Of a stretch of 64,000 nucleotides of DNA, positions 42,944 to 52,700 are shown in pieces. The notes below the pieces were generated by a model. That model saw only the letters and a program-made list of their open reading frames with translations. It had not been told where the DNA came from and ran no database searches. Position numbers and translations under genes: made by a program. Positions within the stretch are counted from its first letter, which is position 1. Each line of letters begins with the position of its first letter. Source of the DNA: Oscillospiraceae bacterium Zagget12 (GTDB lineage: Bacteria > Bacillota > Clostridia > UBA1381); assembly GCA_001941225.1 (NCBI GenBank), contig MSHM01000023.1:1-64000 (forward strand), read 5' to 3'.

Positions 42944-42976
42944 AATCAGAAGAAAACAAAAGGGGATGTAGAGAAT

Positions 42977-45448
42977 ATGGCACAAGCTAAAACAGTAAAG
43001 CTGACAGCATCGGAGGAAACTCTGAAAAAAGAAATCATAGGCAAGATAGGCAGACACTTCGGTAAGGTTATGGAGGAGGCAACTCCGCATATGGTCTATA
43101 CCGCGTGCGCGCTTACCGTTCGTGACCAGATTATGGAAAAATGGGCAAAGTCGCATCAGATTGTAAAGAAAACAGGAGCGAAAAAGCTTTATTACCTTTC
43201 ATTTGAATTCCTTATGGGCAGACTTTTATGCACAAATATCCTTAATTTGATGCAGACGGACGAATATAAGCACGTCCTTGAGGATTTGGGATATACACTT
43301 CCCGAAATCGCCGAGCTTGAAAATGACGCGGGTCTTGGAAACGGCGGCTTGGGACGTCTTGCGGCTTGCTTTATCGATTCGCTTACAACAATGGATTTAC
43401 CCGCTTACGGCTGCTCTATTCGTTATGAGCACGGTCTTTTCAGACAGAAGATTGTGGAGGGCTATCAGACGGAACTTCCCGACGAATGGCTTGAACACGG
43501 AAACGCTTGGGAAATATCAAGACCCGAGGAGGCTGTTAAGGTTGTATTCGGCGGTCAGATAGAGTCCGAATGGGTTGACGGCAAAATGGTATTCAAGAAT
43601 AAGAACGAGTATACTGTATTGGCTATGCCGTATGATGTTCCGCTTGTCGGATATGACTCAAAGATTGTCAATAAGCTCAGACTTTGGAGCGCGACAATTC
43701 CGACCGATGTCGATATGACAAGATATGACAAGGGCACGTTTGATAAGATGATGGAGGCAAAGAATCTCGCGAAACAGATTTCCGGTATTCTTTATCCCGA
43801 TGATACCACCGACGACGGTAAAAAGCTGAGATTAAGACAGCAGTATTTCCTTGTATCTGCGACATTGCAGTGGATTTTAAAGGAATTTGAGGAAAGAAAC
43901 GGCGATGATTGGGCATCTCTTCCGGAGAAAATCGTTATTCATATAAACGATACTCACCCGACTCTTGCCATTCCCGAAATGATGCGTCTTTTGATGGACG
44001 AAAAGGGACTCGGCTGGGACGAGGCATGGGATATAGTAACTCATGTTTTCGCTTACACAAATCATACCGTAATGAGCGAGGCGCTTGAAAAGTGGAATGT
44101 GAATATGTTCCGCGAAATTGTGCCGAGAATATATATGATTGTTGAGGAAATAAACAGACGTCTTATGGAAAATCTCGAGAAAGTATACCCGGGCGATACG
44201 GGTAAGCATAAGTGGATGGCTGTAATTTCCGATAATCAGGTAAATATGGCAAATCTTTGCCTTGCAAGCTGCTTTGCCGTAAACGGCGTGTCTAAGCTGC
44301 ACACCGAGGTTCTTAAGGACGACATCTTCCATGATTACTATGTTTTGGATAAGGAGCGTTTCCATGCCATCACAAACGGTATCACATTCAGAAGATGGAT
44401 TGCCAACTGTAATCCGGAGCTTACGGAGCTTATCGATTCAAAAATCGGAAAGGGCTGGCTGAAGGATTCCGAAAAGCTTGCCGACCTTGCCAAATTCGCA
44501 AAGGATAAGACGTTCCAGAAGAAGTTTGACGATATAAAGAAGAAAAATAAGATTGCCCTTGCCGAATATATCAAGGAGCATAACGGCGTTGAGGTAAATC
44601 CCGATTCCATATTCGACGTACAGTGTAAGAGATTGCACGAGTATAAGCGTCAGATGATGAATGTTCTTCACATTATCGCGGAGTACAACAGAATTCTTGC
44701 GGATCCGGCGTATGCCAAGAGCTATTATCCCAAGACATATATCTTCGGCGCCAAGGCGGCTCCGGGATATGTAAGAGCAAAGAATATCATTAAGCTTATA
44801 AACTCCGTAGCCGATATGATTAATAACGACGTGAGAATCGAGAATAAGATAAAGGTTATATTCATCGAAAACTACGGCGTTTCCATCGCGGAGAAGATTG
44901 TTGTTGCGGCAGACGTGTCGGAGCAGATTTCCACCGCGGGCAAGGAGGCATCCGGTACCGGTAATATGAAGTTTATGCTTAACGGCGCTGTTACGATAGG
45001 TACTCTTGACGGAGCAAATGTTGAAATGCTTGAGCAGGTTGGCGAGGATAATATTTATATCTTCGGTCTTAAGGCTGACGAGGTTGCGGCGAGATTAAAA
45101 TATGCCGGCAGCGACGAGGTTAAAACAATTTACTCAACCAATAAGGGCTTGAGACACGCGCTTGAAATGCTTATTGACGGTAGCATTATAGCCGGAAATA
45201 CAAATATTTTCAGAGATTTGTATCAAACGCTGCTCTTCGGTGATTACGGTTATCCCGACACATATATGGTGCTGAGAGATTTTGAGGAATATATGCAGAC
45301 TCAGGAGAAGATTTCTGTTGATTATCAGAACAGAGAAAAGTGGATTGAAATGGCTATAATGAATACAGCTAAGGCGGGATTCTTCTCAAGCGACAGAACC
45401 ATAGATGATTACAATAAGAATATTTGGCATCTTACACCGATAAAATAA
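42977..45448 (+). CDS. glgP: Glycogen/starch phosphorylase
   Basis: An 823-residue GT35 enzyme releasing glucose-1-phosphate from glycogen with phosphate and PLP. Signatures: YYLSFEFLMGRLL, ENDAGLGNGGLGRLAACF, HINDTHPTLAIPE and the PLP site EASGTGNMKFMLNGAVTIGTLDGANVE. It is full length without an extra tail. AGGGGATG precedes the ATG, 33 bp after glgA. Synthesis and breakdown genes are co-oriented in one cluster. Confidence 0.95.
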   Translation: MAQAKTVKLTASEETLKKEIIGKIGRHFGKVMEEATPHMVYTACALTVRDQIMEKWAKSHQIVKKTGAKKLYYLSFEFLMGRLLCTNILNLMQTDEYKHVLEDLGYTLPEIAELENDAGLGNGGLGRLAACFIDSLTTMDLPAYGCSIRYEHGLFRQKIVEGYQTELPDEWLEHGNAWEISRPEEAVKVVFGGQIESEWVDGKMVFKNKNEYTVLAMPYDVPLVGYDSKIVNKLRLWSATIPTDVDMTRYDKGTFDKMMEAKNLAKQISGILYPDDTTDDGKKLRLRQQYFLVSATLQWILKEFEERNGDDWASLPEKIVIHINDTHPTLAIPEMMRLLMDEKGLGWDEAWDIVTHVFAYTNHTVMSEALEKWNVNMFREIVPRIYMIVEEINRRLMENLEKVYPGDTGKHKWMAVISDNQVNMANLCLASCFAVNGVSKLHTEVLKDDIFHDYYVLDKERFHAITNGITFRRWIANCNPELTELIDSKIGKGWLKDSEKLADLAKFAKDKTFQKKFDDIKKKNKIALAEYIKEHNGVEVNPDSIFDVQCKRLHEYKRQMMNVLHIIAEYNRILADPAYAKSYYPKTYIFGAKAAPGYVRAKNIIKLINSVADMINNDVRIENKIKVIFIENYGVSIAEKIVVAADVSEQISTAGKEASGTGNMKFMLNGAVTIGTLDGANVEMLEQVGEDNIYIFGLKADEVAARLKYAGSDEVKTIYSTNKGLRHALEMLIDGSIIAGNTNIFRDLYQTLLFGDYGYPDTYMVLRDFEEYMQTQEKISVDYQNREKWIEMAIMNTAKAGFFSSDRTIDDYNKNIWHLTPIK

Positions 45449-45491
45449 CAGATAGAATAAATACCCAAAAGAAATGACCTGTTACCTTTCG

Positions 45492-45547
45492 GCGCGCGGC
45501 TTTGTCCGCGCGTCCGGTCCGCGAACCGAAGTGACAAAGGTCACTTC
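45492..45547 (+). other. Three small hairpins between glgP and the GH13 gene
   Basis: CGCGCGG/CCGCGCG (45493-45512), CGGT/ACCG (about 45514-45527) and GAAGTGAC/GTCACTTC (45528-45547) are consecutive. The last is followed by only TTTAGG, so pausing, mRNA protection or partial termination is likelier than a full stop. Confidence 0.5.
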
Positions 45548-45568
45548 TTTAGGTATAGGGGGATTTAA

Positions 45569-47500
45569 ATGGATATAGAGCATAATTCCAGAGAGAGCTT
45601 TTACAGATTTCCGTTCGGAGCCGTTGTATGCGGAACCGAGATAAGATTCAGACTTGCCGTTTCGGGCGCGGGAATACCGTCCGCGGTGCGTATTGTATAC
45701 AAGGAGGACGGCAAAGAGGAAAACCGCAGAGATATGCCGTATCAATTTGACGTCAGCGACCACTGCGTTTATTCCGTAAATATTAAAATGCCGGATAAAG
45801 CCGGTCTTATTTGGTATTATTTCGAGCTTGAAACGGACAGAGGTATGGTTTATTACGGCAACAATTCCAAAAATCTCGGAGGAGTGGGCGAGATGTCCTT
45901 TAATCTTCCGCATAATTCGTTTCAAATAACGATTTACAACGAGGATTACAAAACTCCGGATTGGTTTAAGACGGGTGTCGCGTATCAGATTTTTGTCGAT
46001 AGATTTTGTAACGGAAATGAGGACGGCTCGTTTTTGGGAAATCGCGACGATATTATAAAGCGCGAATGGAACGAGCAGCCGTTTTATAAGGCGGAGCAGT
46101 TCGGAGGCGAATATAAGGCTAACGACTTTTTCGGCGGAAATTTGAAGGGCGTAATTAAAAAGCTGCCGTATCTTAAGGATTTGGGAATATCGGTGATTTA
46201 TCTGAACCCGATTTTCAAGGCGTATACAAACCATAAGTACGATACGGGCGATTATGAGCAGATTGACCCGATGTTCGGCGACGAGGAAACCTTTAAGGAG
46301 CTTTGCGCCGAGGCGAAGAAAATGGGTATACGCATAATCCTTGACGGAGTGTTCAATCATACCGGCAGCAACAGCAAGTACTTCAATAAAAACGGCGAAT
46401 ATGACAGCGTCGGCGCGTATCAGTCCAAGGACTCGCCGTATTATACGTGGTTTAGGTTTATGGAATGGCCCGATATATACGAATCGTGGTGGGGAATGAC
46501 CACTCTTCCGCAGATTGAGGAGCAAAGCGAGGAATGTAGGAAATATTTGCTTTCCGATAAGGACGCTATTGTTAAAAAATGGATAAAAAACGGCGCGTCG
46601 GGCTGGCGTCTTGACGTGGTTGACGAGCTGCCGGGATTTTTTGTTAAGGAGCTGCGCGAGAACGTCAAGAAAACCGATAAGGACGCGGTTATAATCGGCG
46701 AGGTATGGGAGGACGCGTCAAATAAGACCGCTTACGGAGAAAGACGCGAGTATTTCCTCGGAAATGAGCTTGATTCCGTAATGAATTATCCTATGCGCAG
46801 AGCGCTTATAGACGCTGTGAGCGGCAAGATTGATGCGGAGGAATTTAATGAGCGCCTTATGAGCATCAAGGAAAATTATCCCGCGCCCGCGTATTACTCG
46901 CTGCTGAATATGGTTACGAGCCACGACGTGGAGCGCATTATGACGCGTATGGGCGACGCGCCGTCAAGGCACGACGTTTCAAAGGATTACCAAGCCAAAT
47001 TCAAGCTCGACGGCTATGCGCTCGAGCTTGCAAAGGAACGCGCGACTCTTGTGCTTGCGCTGCAAATGACACTTCCGGGCGTGCCGTGTATATTCTACGG
47101 CGATGAAATAGGTATGCAGGGCTACGGCGATCCGTTTTGCCGTCAGACATTCCCGTGGGATAAGGTTGAGGAAATAGACGAGGACGGACGCGTAAGAGAA
47201 CGCTACAAGAATATGATAAGTCTTAGGAATAAGTCAAAGGCGTTTTCAATCGGAGGCTTTGACTGCGTTTATAAGATAGGCAAGATTTACGGCTTTGTGA
47301 GATATTATCGTGATGAGAAATATCTTGTATTGGTGAATATGGGTACCCGCGAGGAAAAAGCGCGTATCGACGTTGCAAGATACGGTATTAAGAAAATTAA
47401 ATGCGTCACTATGGACGTAGAAACAAAGGAATCCAAGGACGGTATTTTCTTTATTGATATGCCGAGATTGTGGATAAAGGTTTACGAAACGGAAAAGTAA
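45569..47500 (+). CDS. GH13 alpha-glucan hydrolase (neopullulanase/maltodextrinase-like)
   Basis: A 643-residue enzyme with a beta-sandwich N-domain (about 1-125, CBM34-like) and a GH13 barrel beginning WFKTGVAYQIFVDRFCNG. Region I is ILDGVFNHTG, nucleophile Asp in GWRLDVVDE, acid/base Glu in IIGEVWED and the third acid in VTSHDVERI. No signal peptide is present, so it acts inside the cell, most likely on maltodextrins or cyclodextrin-like products of glycogen phosphorolysis. The exact linkage preference cannot be told. GGGGGA precedes the ATG. Last gene of the glycogen cluster. Confidence 0.88.
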   Translation: MDIEHNSRESFYRFPFGAVVCGTEIRFRLAVSGAGIPSAVRIVYKEDGKEENRRDMPYQFDVSDHCVYSVNIKMPDKAGLIWYYFELETDRGMVYYGNNSKNLGGVGEMSFNLPHNSFQITIYNEDYKTPDWFKTGVAYQIFVDRFCNGNEDGSFLGNRDDIIKREWNEQPFYKAEQFGGEYKANDFFGGNLKGVIKKLPYLKDLGISVIYLNPIFKAYTNHKYDTGDYEQIDPMFGDEETFKELCAEAKKMGIRIILDGVFNHTGSNSKYFNKNGEYDSVGAYQSKDSPYYTWFRFMEWPDIYESWWGMTTLPQIEEQSEECRKYLLSDKDAIVKKWIKNGASGWRLDVVDELPGFFVKELRENVKKTDKDAVIIGEVWEDASNKTAYGERREYFLGNELDSVMNYPMRRALIDAVSGKIDAEEFNERLMSIKENYPAPAYYSLLNMVTSHDVERIMTRMGDAPSRHDVSKDYQAKFKLDGYALELAKERATLVLALQMTLPGVPCIFYGDEIGMQGYGDPFCRQTFPWDKVEEIDEDGRVRERYKNMISLRNKSKAFSIGGFDCVYKIGKIYGFVRYYRDEKYLVLVNMGTREEKARIDVARYGIKKIKCVTMDVETKESKDGIFFIDMPRLWIKVYETEK

Positions 47501-47502
47501 TA

Positions 47503-47537
47503 GAAAAGCTGCCGACATAAATGCCGGCAGCTTTTTG
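47503..47537. terminator. Bidirectional terminator after the glycogen cluster
   Basis: AAAAGCTGCCG and CGGCAGCTTTT arms with a short loop lie between convergent genes, with T runs on both strands. Confidence 0.9.
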
Positions 47538-47545
47538 TATACCTA

Positions 47546-48184
47546 TTAATCTACGATTGTCTTAACGTATTCGGCAATCTTGTCGCACTTGCAGTTTGCG
47601 AAGAACATATCCTTGAAATTCTCGCCCGCTACAGCACCCTTGACAAGGTCGGCGTCAAGCTGCGGGAGTATATCAAGCAAATCCTTGTGAGTAATCTTTT
47701 TAACCTCGTTAAGGATTTTCGCGTTTCTCTGTTCCGGAACGGCTCTTTCTTTTGGATAGCCGCCGCCCCATTCTTCAACGAACAGCTTTTCAAATACATA
47801 TTGGAGGTTAAGCTCCGCGCCCCAGCCCCAGCCTTTGGCGAAAGGCATAGCGATACAGTTGCCGTTGTTTACCTGCGTGAACTGATAAGCGTCCGTTGGG
47901 TCAACAACGTGTCCGCAAAGCACTCCGGGGAACGCGTTGCAGGCAAGGCAAGCGCCCTCGCCGGTGCCGCAGCCGGTGATAACAAGATCCGCCGCGCCCG
48001 AGTTAAGAAGAATCGCGGCAAGAATACCGATTTGAACATATGTAAGCTGAGCCTCGTCCTCCACTGTATACATACCGTAATTGAATACCTCGTGACCCAA
48101 AGGCTCAACAACCTTTTTTGAGGTTTCGGCGATAATGCCGTTTTTTGCAGCCTGGCTGTTTTCGTTAATTAAAGCAATTTTCAT
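47546..48184 (-). CDS. RpiB/LacAB-family isomerase, possibly DhuI-like
   Basis: A 212-residue cytosolic isomerase. The RpiB core MKIALINENSQAAKN...VFNYG and Cys loop GCGTGEGACLACNAFPGV are present. The chain is some 60 residues longer than ribose-5-phosphate isomerase B, and its aromatic segment GWGWGAELN is not in RpiB. Longer RpiB relatives such as streptococcal DhuI isomerise 4-deoxy-L-threo-5-hexulose-uronate, the same substrate as KduI, whose gene is divergently linked here. That role is inference. ATG 48184 has AGAGGG upstream. Confidence 0.75.
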   Translation of the reverse strand: MKIALINENSQAAKNGIIAETSKKVVEPLGHEVFNYGMYTVEDEAQLTYVQIGILAAILLNSGAADLVITGCGTGEGACLACNAFPGVLCGHVVDPTDAYQFTQVNNGNCIAMPFAKGWGWGAELNLQYVFEKLFVEEWGGGYPKERAVPEQRNAKILNEVKKITHKDLLDILPQLDADLVKGAVAGENFKDMFFANCKCDKIAEYVKTIVD

Positions 48185-48318
48185 TTGGAAAAACCCTCTT
48201 TCATTTATATTTATCAATATTATAACAAAATAAAAACCGCTTTGCAACAGCTGAATTGAAATTTAATTTGTCTTTTGCCGCAAACGGCGCGTTTGACCCA
48301 AATTTTTCATATTTGCTA

Positions 48319-48347
48319 TTGCATTTTCGCGGCGGTTAAGGTATAAT
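48319..48347 (+). promoter_or_regulatory. Promoter of the uronate genes
   Basis: TTGCAT (48319-48324), 17 bp, TATAAT (48342-48347), about 48 bp before the first ATG. Confidence 0.6.
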
Positions 48348-48394
48348 TATAACAAGAAATTGATTTGACGTAATAAGTAAGAGAGGTAGTAAAA

Positions 48395-49213
48395 ATGCAA
48401 ATTGGAATCAGAGCACACGATTGCAAAAAAGCGCCGTTTGACGAGCTTATTAAAAATGTAAACGAGCAGGAATTTAAATGTATTCAGCTTGCGCTGCGCT
48501 TTGCGATAGATGAATTTCCGACCGATAAATGCGCTATGACGCCCGGAATGGCGCTGTATTTAAAGCGCATACTTGCTAAAAATGATGTTGATGTGGCTGT
48601 GCTCGGATGCTATTTGAATCTCGGCACGAACGACAAGGAGCAGCTTGCGCAGATAAGCGAGGTTTATAAGGCGCATATTCGTTTTGCGAGCCTTTTGGGC
48701 TGCGGAGTTGTCGGAACGGAGACATACGGCTTTGACGGCGACGCATCGTCGGACGAGGCTCTCGATACGCTTATAGAGAATTTAAGACCGATAGTCGGTT
48801 ACGCGGAAAAAATGGGCGTAATAATCGGACTTGAATGTGTGCATTACCACACAATATGCAATATGAAACGTATGAAAAAGGTGCTTGACGCGATTGATTC
48901 GCCCAACCTTCAGGTCATATATGACCCGATAAACACATTCTCACCCGAAACCTATGAAAATCAAGCCGAGATGATGACGGAGGCGTTTGAAATTCTGGGC
49001 GACGATATAGCGGTAATTCACGCAAAGGATTTTGTGGTTGAGGACGGAAAGATTGTGCCGGCGCAAATCGGCGAGGGCATATTCAGATTTGACGTTCTGA
49101 TGAAGTTTTTGAAGGAAAAGAAACCGTATATTCATGTACTGCTCGAGGAAACAACTCCCGATACGGCAATCCGTTCAAGGAAGTATGTAGAGGAGCAGTA
49201 CAATAAAGCATAA
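48395..49213 (+). CDS. Sugar phosphate isomerase/epimerase family TIM-barrel protein
   Basis: A 272-residue AP-endonuclease-2-type barrel. Metal and substrate residues appear in IIGLECVHYHT (Glu, His), VIYDPINTF (Asp), AVIHAKDF (His, Asp) and HVLLEET (Glu). Such proteins isomerise or epimerise keto-sugars or inositols. Placed 32 bp before kduI and under the same promoter, it probably acts in uronate or rhamnose breakdown, but the reaction is not known. AGAGAGG precedes the ATG. Confidence 0.8.
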   Translation: MQIGIRAHDCKKAPFDELIKNVNEQEFKCIQLALRFAIDEFPTDKCAMTPGMALYLKRILAKNDVDVAVLGCYLNLGTNDKEQLAQISEVYKAHIRFASLLGCGVVGTETYGFDGDASSDEALDTLIENLRPIVGYAEKMGVIIGLECVHYHTICNMKRMKKVLDAIDSPNLQVIYDPINTFSPETYENQAEMMTEAFEILGDDIAVIHAKDFVVEDGKIVPAQIGEGIFRFDVLMKFLKEKKPYIHVLLEETTPDTAIRSRKYVEEQYNKA

Positions 49214-49245
49214 AAATTTTAATAATATTAGGAGGATTTACAAAA

Positions 49246-50088
49246 ATGGATATTCGTTATTCGGCAAACCAAAGGGATTTTAAGCGTTACACAACGCAGG
49301 AAACAAGAGATGAATTTTTAATCGAGAATTTGTATGTCGCAAATGAGATTGTCGCGGTTTATTCGCACGTTGACAGAATGGTAACATTGGGTTGTATGCC
49401 GACAACCGAGGAAGTGTCGATTGACAAGGGCATTGACGTGTGGGCAAATTTCGGAACAAGCTATTTCCTTGAAAGACGTGAAATCGGTATTTTCAATATC
49501 GGCGGAAACGGCACAATTAAGGTTGACGGCACAGAATACAAAATGGGATATAAGGACTGCATTTATATCACAATGGGTACAAAGGAAGTTTTGTTCAGCA
49601 GCGATGATGCCTCCGCACCCGCAAAATATTATATGGTAAGCGCTCCGGCTCATAAGCCGTGCAAAACAACCTTTATTTCAATAAAGGACGCCGCAAAGAG
49701 AAATGTCGGCGATGCAAGCACCGCGAATAAGAGAGTTATTAACCAGTTCATTCACCCCGATGTTCTTGAAACCTGTCAGCTGTCAATGGGTATGACCGTG
49801 CTTGAGGAGGGCAGCGTTTGGAATACAATGCCGTGCCACACACATGAAAGACGTATGGAGATATATATGTATTTTGAGGTTCCCGAGGATAATGTGGTAT
49901 TCCATATGATGGGCGAGGGCAAGGAAACAAGACATATTGTTATGCAGAATGAACAGGCGGTTATCAGTCCGTCATGGAGTATCCACTCCGGCTGCGGCAC
50001 AAGCAATTATACCTTTATATGGGCAATGGGCGGAGAAAACCAGGCATTTGACGATATGGATAATATTCCGACAACGGAGCTTAGATAA
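49246..50088 (+). CDS. kduI: 5-keto-4-deoxyuronate isomerase (4-deoxy-L-threo-5-hexosulose-uronate ketol-isomerase)
   Basis: A 280-residue cupin enzyme converting 5-keto-4-deoxyuronate, the product of pectin lyase action, to 2,5-diketo-3-deoxygluconate. The zinc motif HTHERRMEIY (His, His, Glu) and WSIHSGCGT (His) match the known metal site, and the family start MDIRYSANQRDFKRY is clear. AGGAGG precedes the ATG. The next enzymes (KduD, KdgK, KdgA) are not in the window. Confidence 0.95.
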   Translation: MDIRYSANQRDFKRYTTQETRDEFLIENLYVANEIVAVYSHVDRMVTLGCMPTTEEVSIDKGIDVWANFGTSYFLERREIGIFNIGGNGTIKVDGTEYKMGYKDCIYITMGTKEVLFSSDDASAPAKYYMVSAPAHKPCKTTFISIKDAAKRNVGDASTANKRVINQFIHPDVLETCQLSMGMTVLEEGSVWNTMPCHTHERRMEIYMYFEVPEDNVVFHMMGEGKETRHIVMQNEQAVISPSWSIHSGCGTSNYTFIWAMGGENQAFDDMDNIPTTELR

Positions 50089-50103
50089 AAGAAGGTACGT
50101 AAA

Positions 50104-50128
50104 TAAAAGGGCGGGATTTCCGCCCTTT
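50104..50128 (+). terminator. Terminator of kduI
   Basis: AAGGGCGG and CCGCCCTT around GATTT, followed by a T run. Confidence 0.9.
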
Positions 50129-50181
50129 TTGTGTGCCATTTTCAAAAAAACGCATATTATTTGCCTGCGGCTTTTTTGTGG

Positions 50182-50210
50182 TTGCAAAAAAGGATATTAT
50201 TTGATATAAT
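50182..50210 (+). promoter_or_regulatory. Sigma-A promoter of putP
   Basis: TTGCAA (50182-50187), 17 bp, TATAAT (50205-50210), 34 bp before the ATG. Confidence 0.75.
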
Positions 50211-50243
50211 AGATAATATTATAAAAAAGAGAGGTATCACAAA

Positions 50244-51782
50244 ATGACAACACAAAGCATAATTGAAGGCATAGTATTGCTGCTGTATTTCATTGCGATG
50301 ATAATGGTCGGATTTATTTTCTACAAGAGAAATTCGTCACATTCCGATTATTTTCTGGGCAACAGGCAAATGAACGTATGGGTAACGTCAATGAGCGCGC
50401 AGGCATCGGATATGAGCGGCTGGCTGCTTATGGGACTTCCCGGAACGGCGTACCTTTTGGGTGCGGGAACAACCGAGGCGGCTTGGACGGCGATAGGTCT
50501 GGCGTTGGGAACATATCTCAACTGGCTGATTGTGGCAAAGCCGCTGAGAAAATACACTCAAATAGCCGGAAATTCAATCACAATTCCGGATTTTCTCAAA
50601 AATCGTTTTCATTCAAAGTCAAACGTGTTAAGCGTGTTTTCCGCGCTGTTCATTTTGATATTCTTTACGGTTTACACCTCGTCGATGTTCGCGGCGGGAG
50701 CAAAGCTCTTTGATTACATATTCGGAATAGGCTATTTGCCCGCGCTTGTGCTGAGCGTTATTGTGGTTGCGGCATATACGTTCCTCGGCGGATTTAAGGC
50801 GGTATGCTGGACGGACCTTTTCCAGGGCACCTTGATGTTCCTGGCGCTTATAATAGTGCCCGCGTTTATGTATAAGGGACTTACCTCGGGCGGATTTGAA
50901 TGGTCGCAGCTCGGCGAGATTTCACTCGGAGTTACAAAGGGCTTTGGAGCGATGAGCATAGTCAGCGCAATAGCTTGGGGTCTCGGATATTTCGGACAGC
51001 CTCATATACTTACAAGATTTATGGCTATTAAATCCTCAAAGGACATCAAGCCGGCAAGAAGAATCGCTATGGTATGGGTTATTATAACTCTCGGTATGGC
51101 GGTTATCGTGGGTGTTCTCGCGAATCCGTATCTTCAGCAGCTTTTGGCGTCGGGCAATCTTGCGGAGGGCGTTTTGGACGCTAACGGTATGCTTGCGGAC
51201 GGCGAAAAGGTGTTTATGGTGCTTGTTCAAAATATGTTCCCGACCGTTATTGCCGGCATATTCCTCGCGGCGGTGCTTGCGGCTATTATGTCAACGGCGG
51301 ATTCGCAGCTGCTTGTGGCATCGTCATCGTTCGCGTCGGATATTTACAATACGGTTATAAACAAGAAAGCGACGGAAAAGCATTTGCTCGGAGTAAGCCG
51401 TGTTACGATACTTGTGATTGCGATTATCGCGTGTCTGCTTGCGCTCGATAAGGATTCGTCGGTATTTGAGATAGTATCTCACGCGTGGGCAGGTTTCGGA
51501 GCGGCATTCGGACCGATTATTTTGTGCAGCCTGTTCTGGAAACGCTGTAACGAAAAGGGCGCTCTTGCCGGAGTTATTTCCGGCGGCGCGGTCACGCTTT
51601 TGTGGGCGTATGTTCCGACTGCAATATGGGGCGAAAATTTACCCGGAATATTCACTACATATGAGATTATTCCCGGATTTATCATATCGCTCGCGCTTAT
51701 CTTTATAGTTTCGCTTGCGACAAAGGCGCCCTCCGAGGAGGTTGTCAAGGAGTTTGAATCTGTAAAGACGGCGGATATTTAA
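50244..51782 (+). CDS. putP: Sodium/proline symporter (PutP-like)
   Basis: A 512-residue sodium:solute symporter with about 13 membrane helices. The N-terminal YFLGNRQMNVWVTSMSAQASDMSGWLLMGLPG and later AIAWGLGYFGQPHILTRFMAIKS and AIMSTADSQLLVASSSFASD are PutP hallmarks, including the Ser/Asp residues of the sodium site. It imports proline with Na+. AGAGAGG precedes the ATG. It is monocistronic with its own promoter and terminator. Confidence 0.92.
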   Translation: MTTQSIIEGIVLLLYFIAMIMVGFIFYKRNSSHSDYFLGNRQMNVWVTSMSAQASDMSGWLLMGLPGTAYLLGAGTTEAAWTAIGLALGTYLNWLIVAKPLRKYTQIAGNSITIPDFLKNRFHSKSNVLSVFSALFILIFFTVYTSSMFAAGAKLFDYIFGIGYLPALVLSVIVVAAYTFLGGFKAVCWTDLFQGTLMFLALIIVPAFMYKGLTSGGFEWSQLGEISLGVTKGFGAMSIVSAIAWGLGYFGQPHILTRFMAIKSSKDIKPARRIAMVWVIITLGMAVIVGVLANPYLQQLLASGNLAEGVLDANGMLADGEKVFMVLVQNMFPTVIAGIFLAAVLAAIMSTADSQLLVASSSFASDIYNTVINKKATEKHLLGVSRVTILVIAIIACLLALDKDSSVFEIVSHAWAGFGAAFGPIILCSLFWKRCNEKGALAGVISGGAVTLLWAYVPTAIWGENLPGIFTTYEIIPGFIISLALIFIVSLATKAPSEEVVKEFESVKTADI

Positions 51783-51856
51783 CGCGTATTAAGTAAAATT
51801 TGAACCGTATCACCTATAGGAAAGAATAACCCGAGCGGTTTTTTGCCTGTATTTCA

Positions 51857-51886
51857 AGGGCTGACCTTTGTGCCGGCCCTTTTTCA
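51857..51886 (+). terminator. Terminator of putP
   Basis: AAGGGC and GCCCTT arms with a 14-nt loop, followed by TTTTTC, ending shortly before the next ribosome-binding site. Confidence 0.75.
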
Positions 51887-51903
51887 ATGATAAAGGAGAA
51901 ACT

Positions 51904-52611
51904 ATGGAGCTTAAACGAGATTCCTGGACAAGCATGGATTATACGGAGCTTGTTGAATATTTAAAAACGCTCGCGGACGGCGAATACAAAAAATTCACCG
52001 ACTCGCTTGTGCCGGACTGCAAGTATTCGCTCGGCGTGCGCGTGCCGATACTGCGCGCGGCGGCAAAGGAAATTGTAAAGGGAAATTACGCGGAATTTTT
52101 GAAATGCGATAAGGGGATATACCGCGAGGAAATTATGCTTGATGGTATGGTGATGTCGCTGATAAAATGCGATTATCCGCAAATGCTAAGGTATATAAAG
52201 GAGTACGCAGATAAGATTACGAGTTGGGAAACCTGCGACATAGTATCGTTTAAGGGCTTGAAAAAATATCTGCCGGAATTTTGGGGCGATACAGAATATT
52301 TCATATATAACGAAAATCCTTGGATTGTGCGTTTCGGCTTTAAGTGCCTGCTCGACTTTTATCTTACCGATGAATATATCGATGCCGTGCTTGACCGCGT
52401 AAATTCGGTCAATTCGGATTTTTATTACGTGCAGATGATGCAGGCTTGGCTTATCGCCACGGCGGCGGCAAAATGCCGCGATAAGGCTATGGCGTTTCTC
52501 GCGGACAACCGCTTAAACGCGGTCACGCAGAATATGGCGGTGAGAAAAATCCGCGAATCGAACAGGATTTCAAAGGAGGACAAGGAAACGGCAGCGAGGT
52601 TAAAAAAATGA
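51904..52611 (+). CDS. AlkD-like DNA alkylation repair protein
   Basis: A 235-residue HEAT-like all-helical protein of the DNA alkylation repair family: GVRVPILRAAAKEI, EEIMLDGMVM, WETCDIVSFKGLK and NPWIVRFGFKCLLDFYL. Family members excise N3- and N7-alkylpurines by trapping flipped or extruded bases. The catalytic Asp and aromatic residues cannot be placed with confidence by eye. AAAGGAG precedes ATG 51904. The gene stands alone. Confidence 0.82.
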   Translation: MELKRDSWTSMDYTELVEYLKTLADGEYKKFTDSLVPDCKYSLGVRVPILRAAAKEIVKGNYAEFLKCDKGIYREEIMLDGMVMSLIKCDYPQMLRYIKEYADKITSWETCDIVSFKGLKKYLPEFWGDTEYFIYNENPWIVRFGFKCLLDFYLTDEYIDAVLDRVNSVNSDFYYVQMMQAWLIATAAAKCRDKAMAFLADNRLNAVTQNMAVRKIRESNRISKEDKETAARLKK

Positions 52612-52700
52612 CCGTTCGCGCGGAAAACGCATTGTTATGTGACAGCAAAAAAAATATTCCATATTATATAATGTAACTTATTTTGAAGGGAATGATATTT

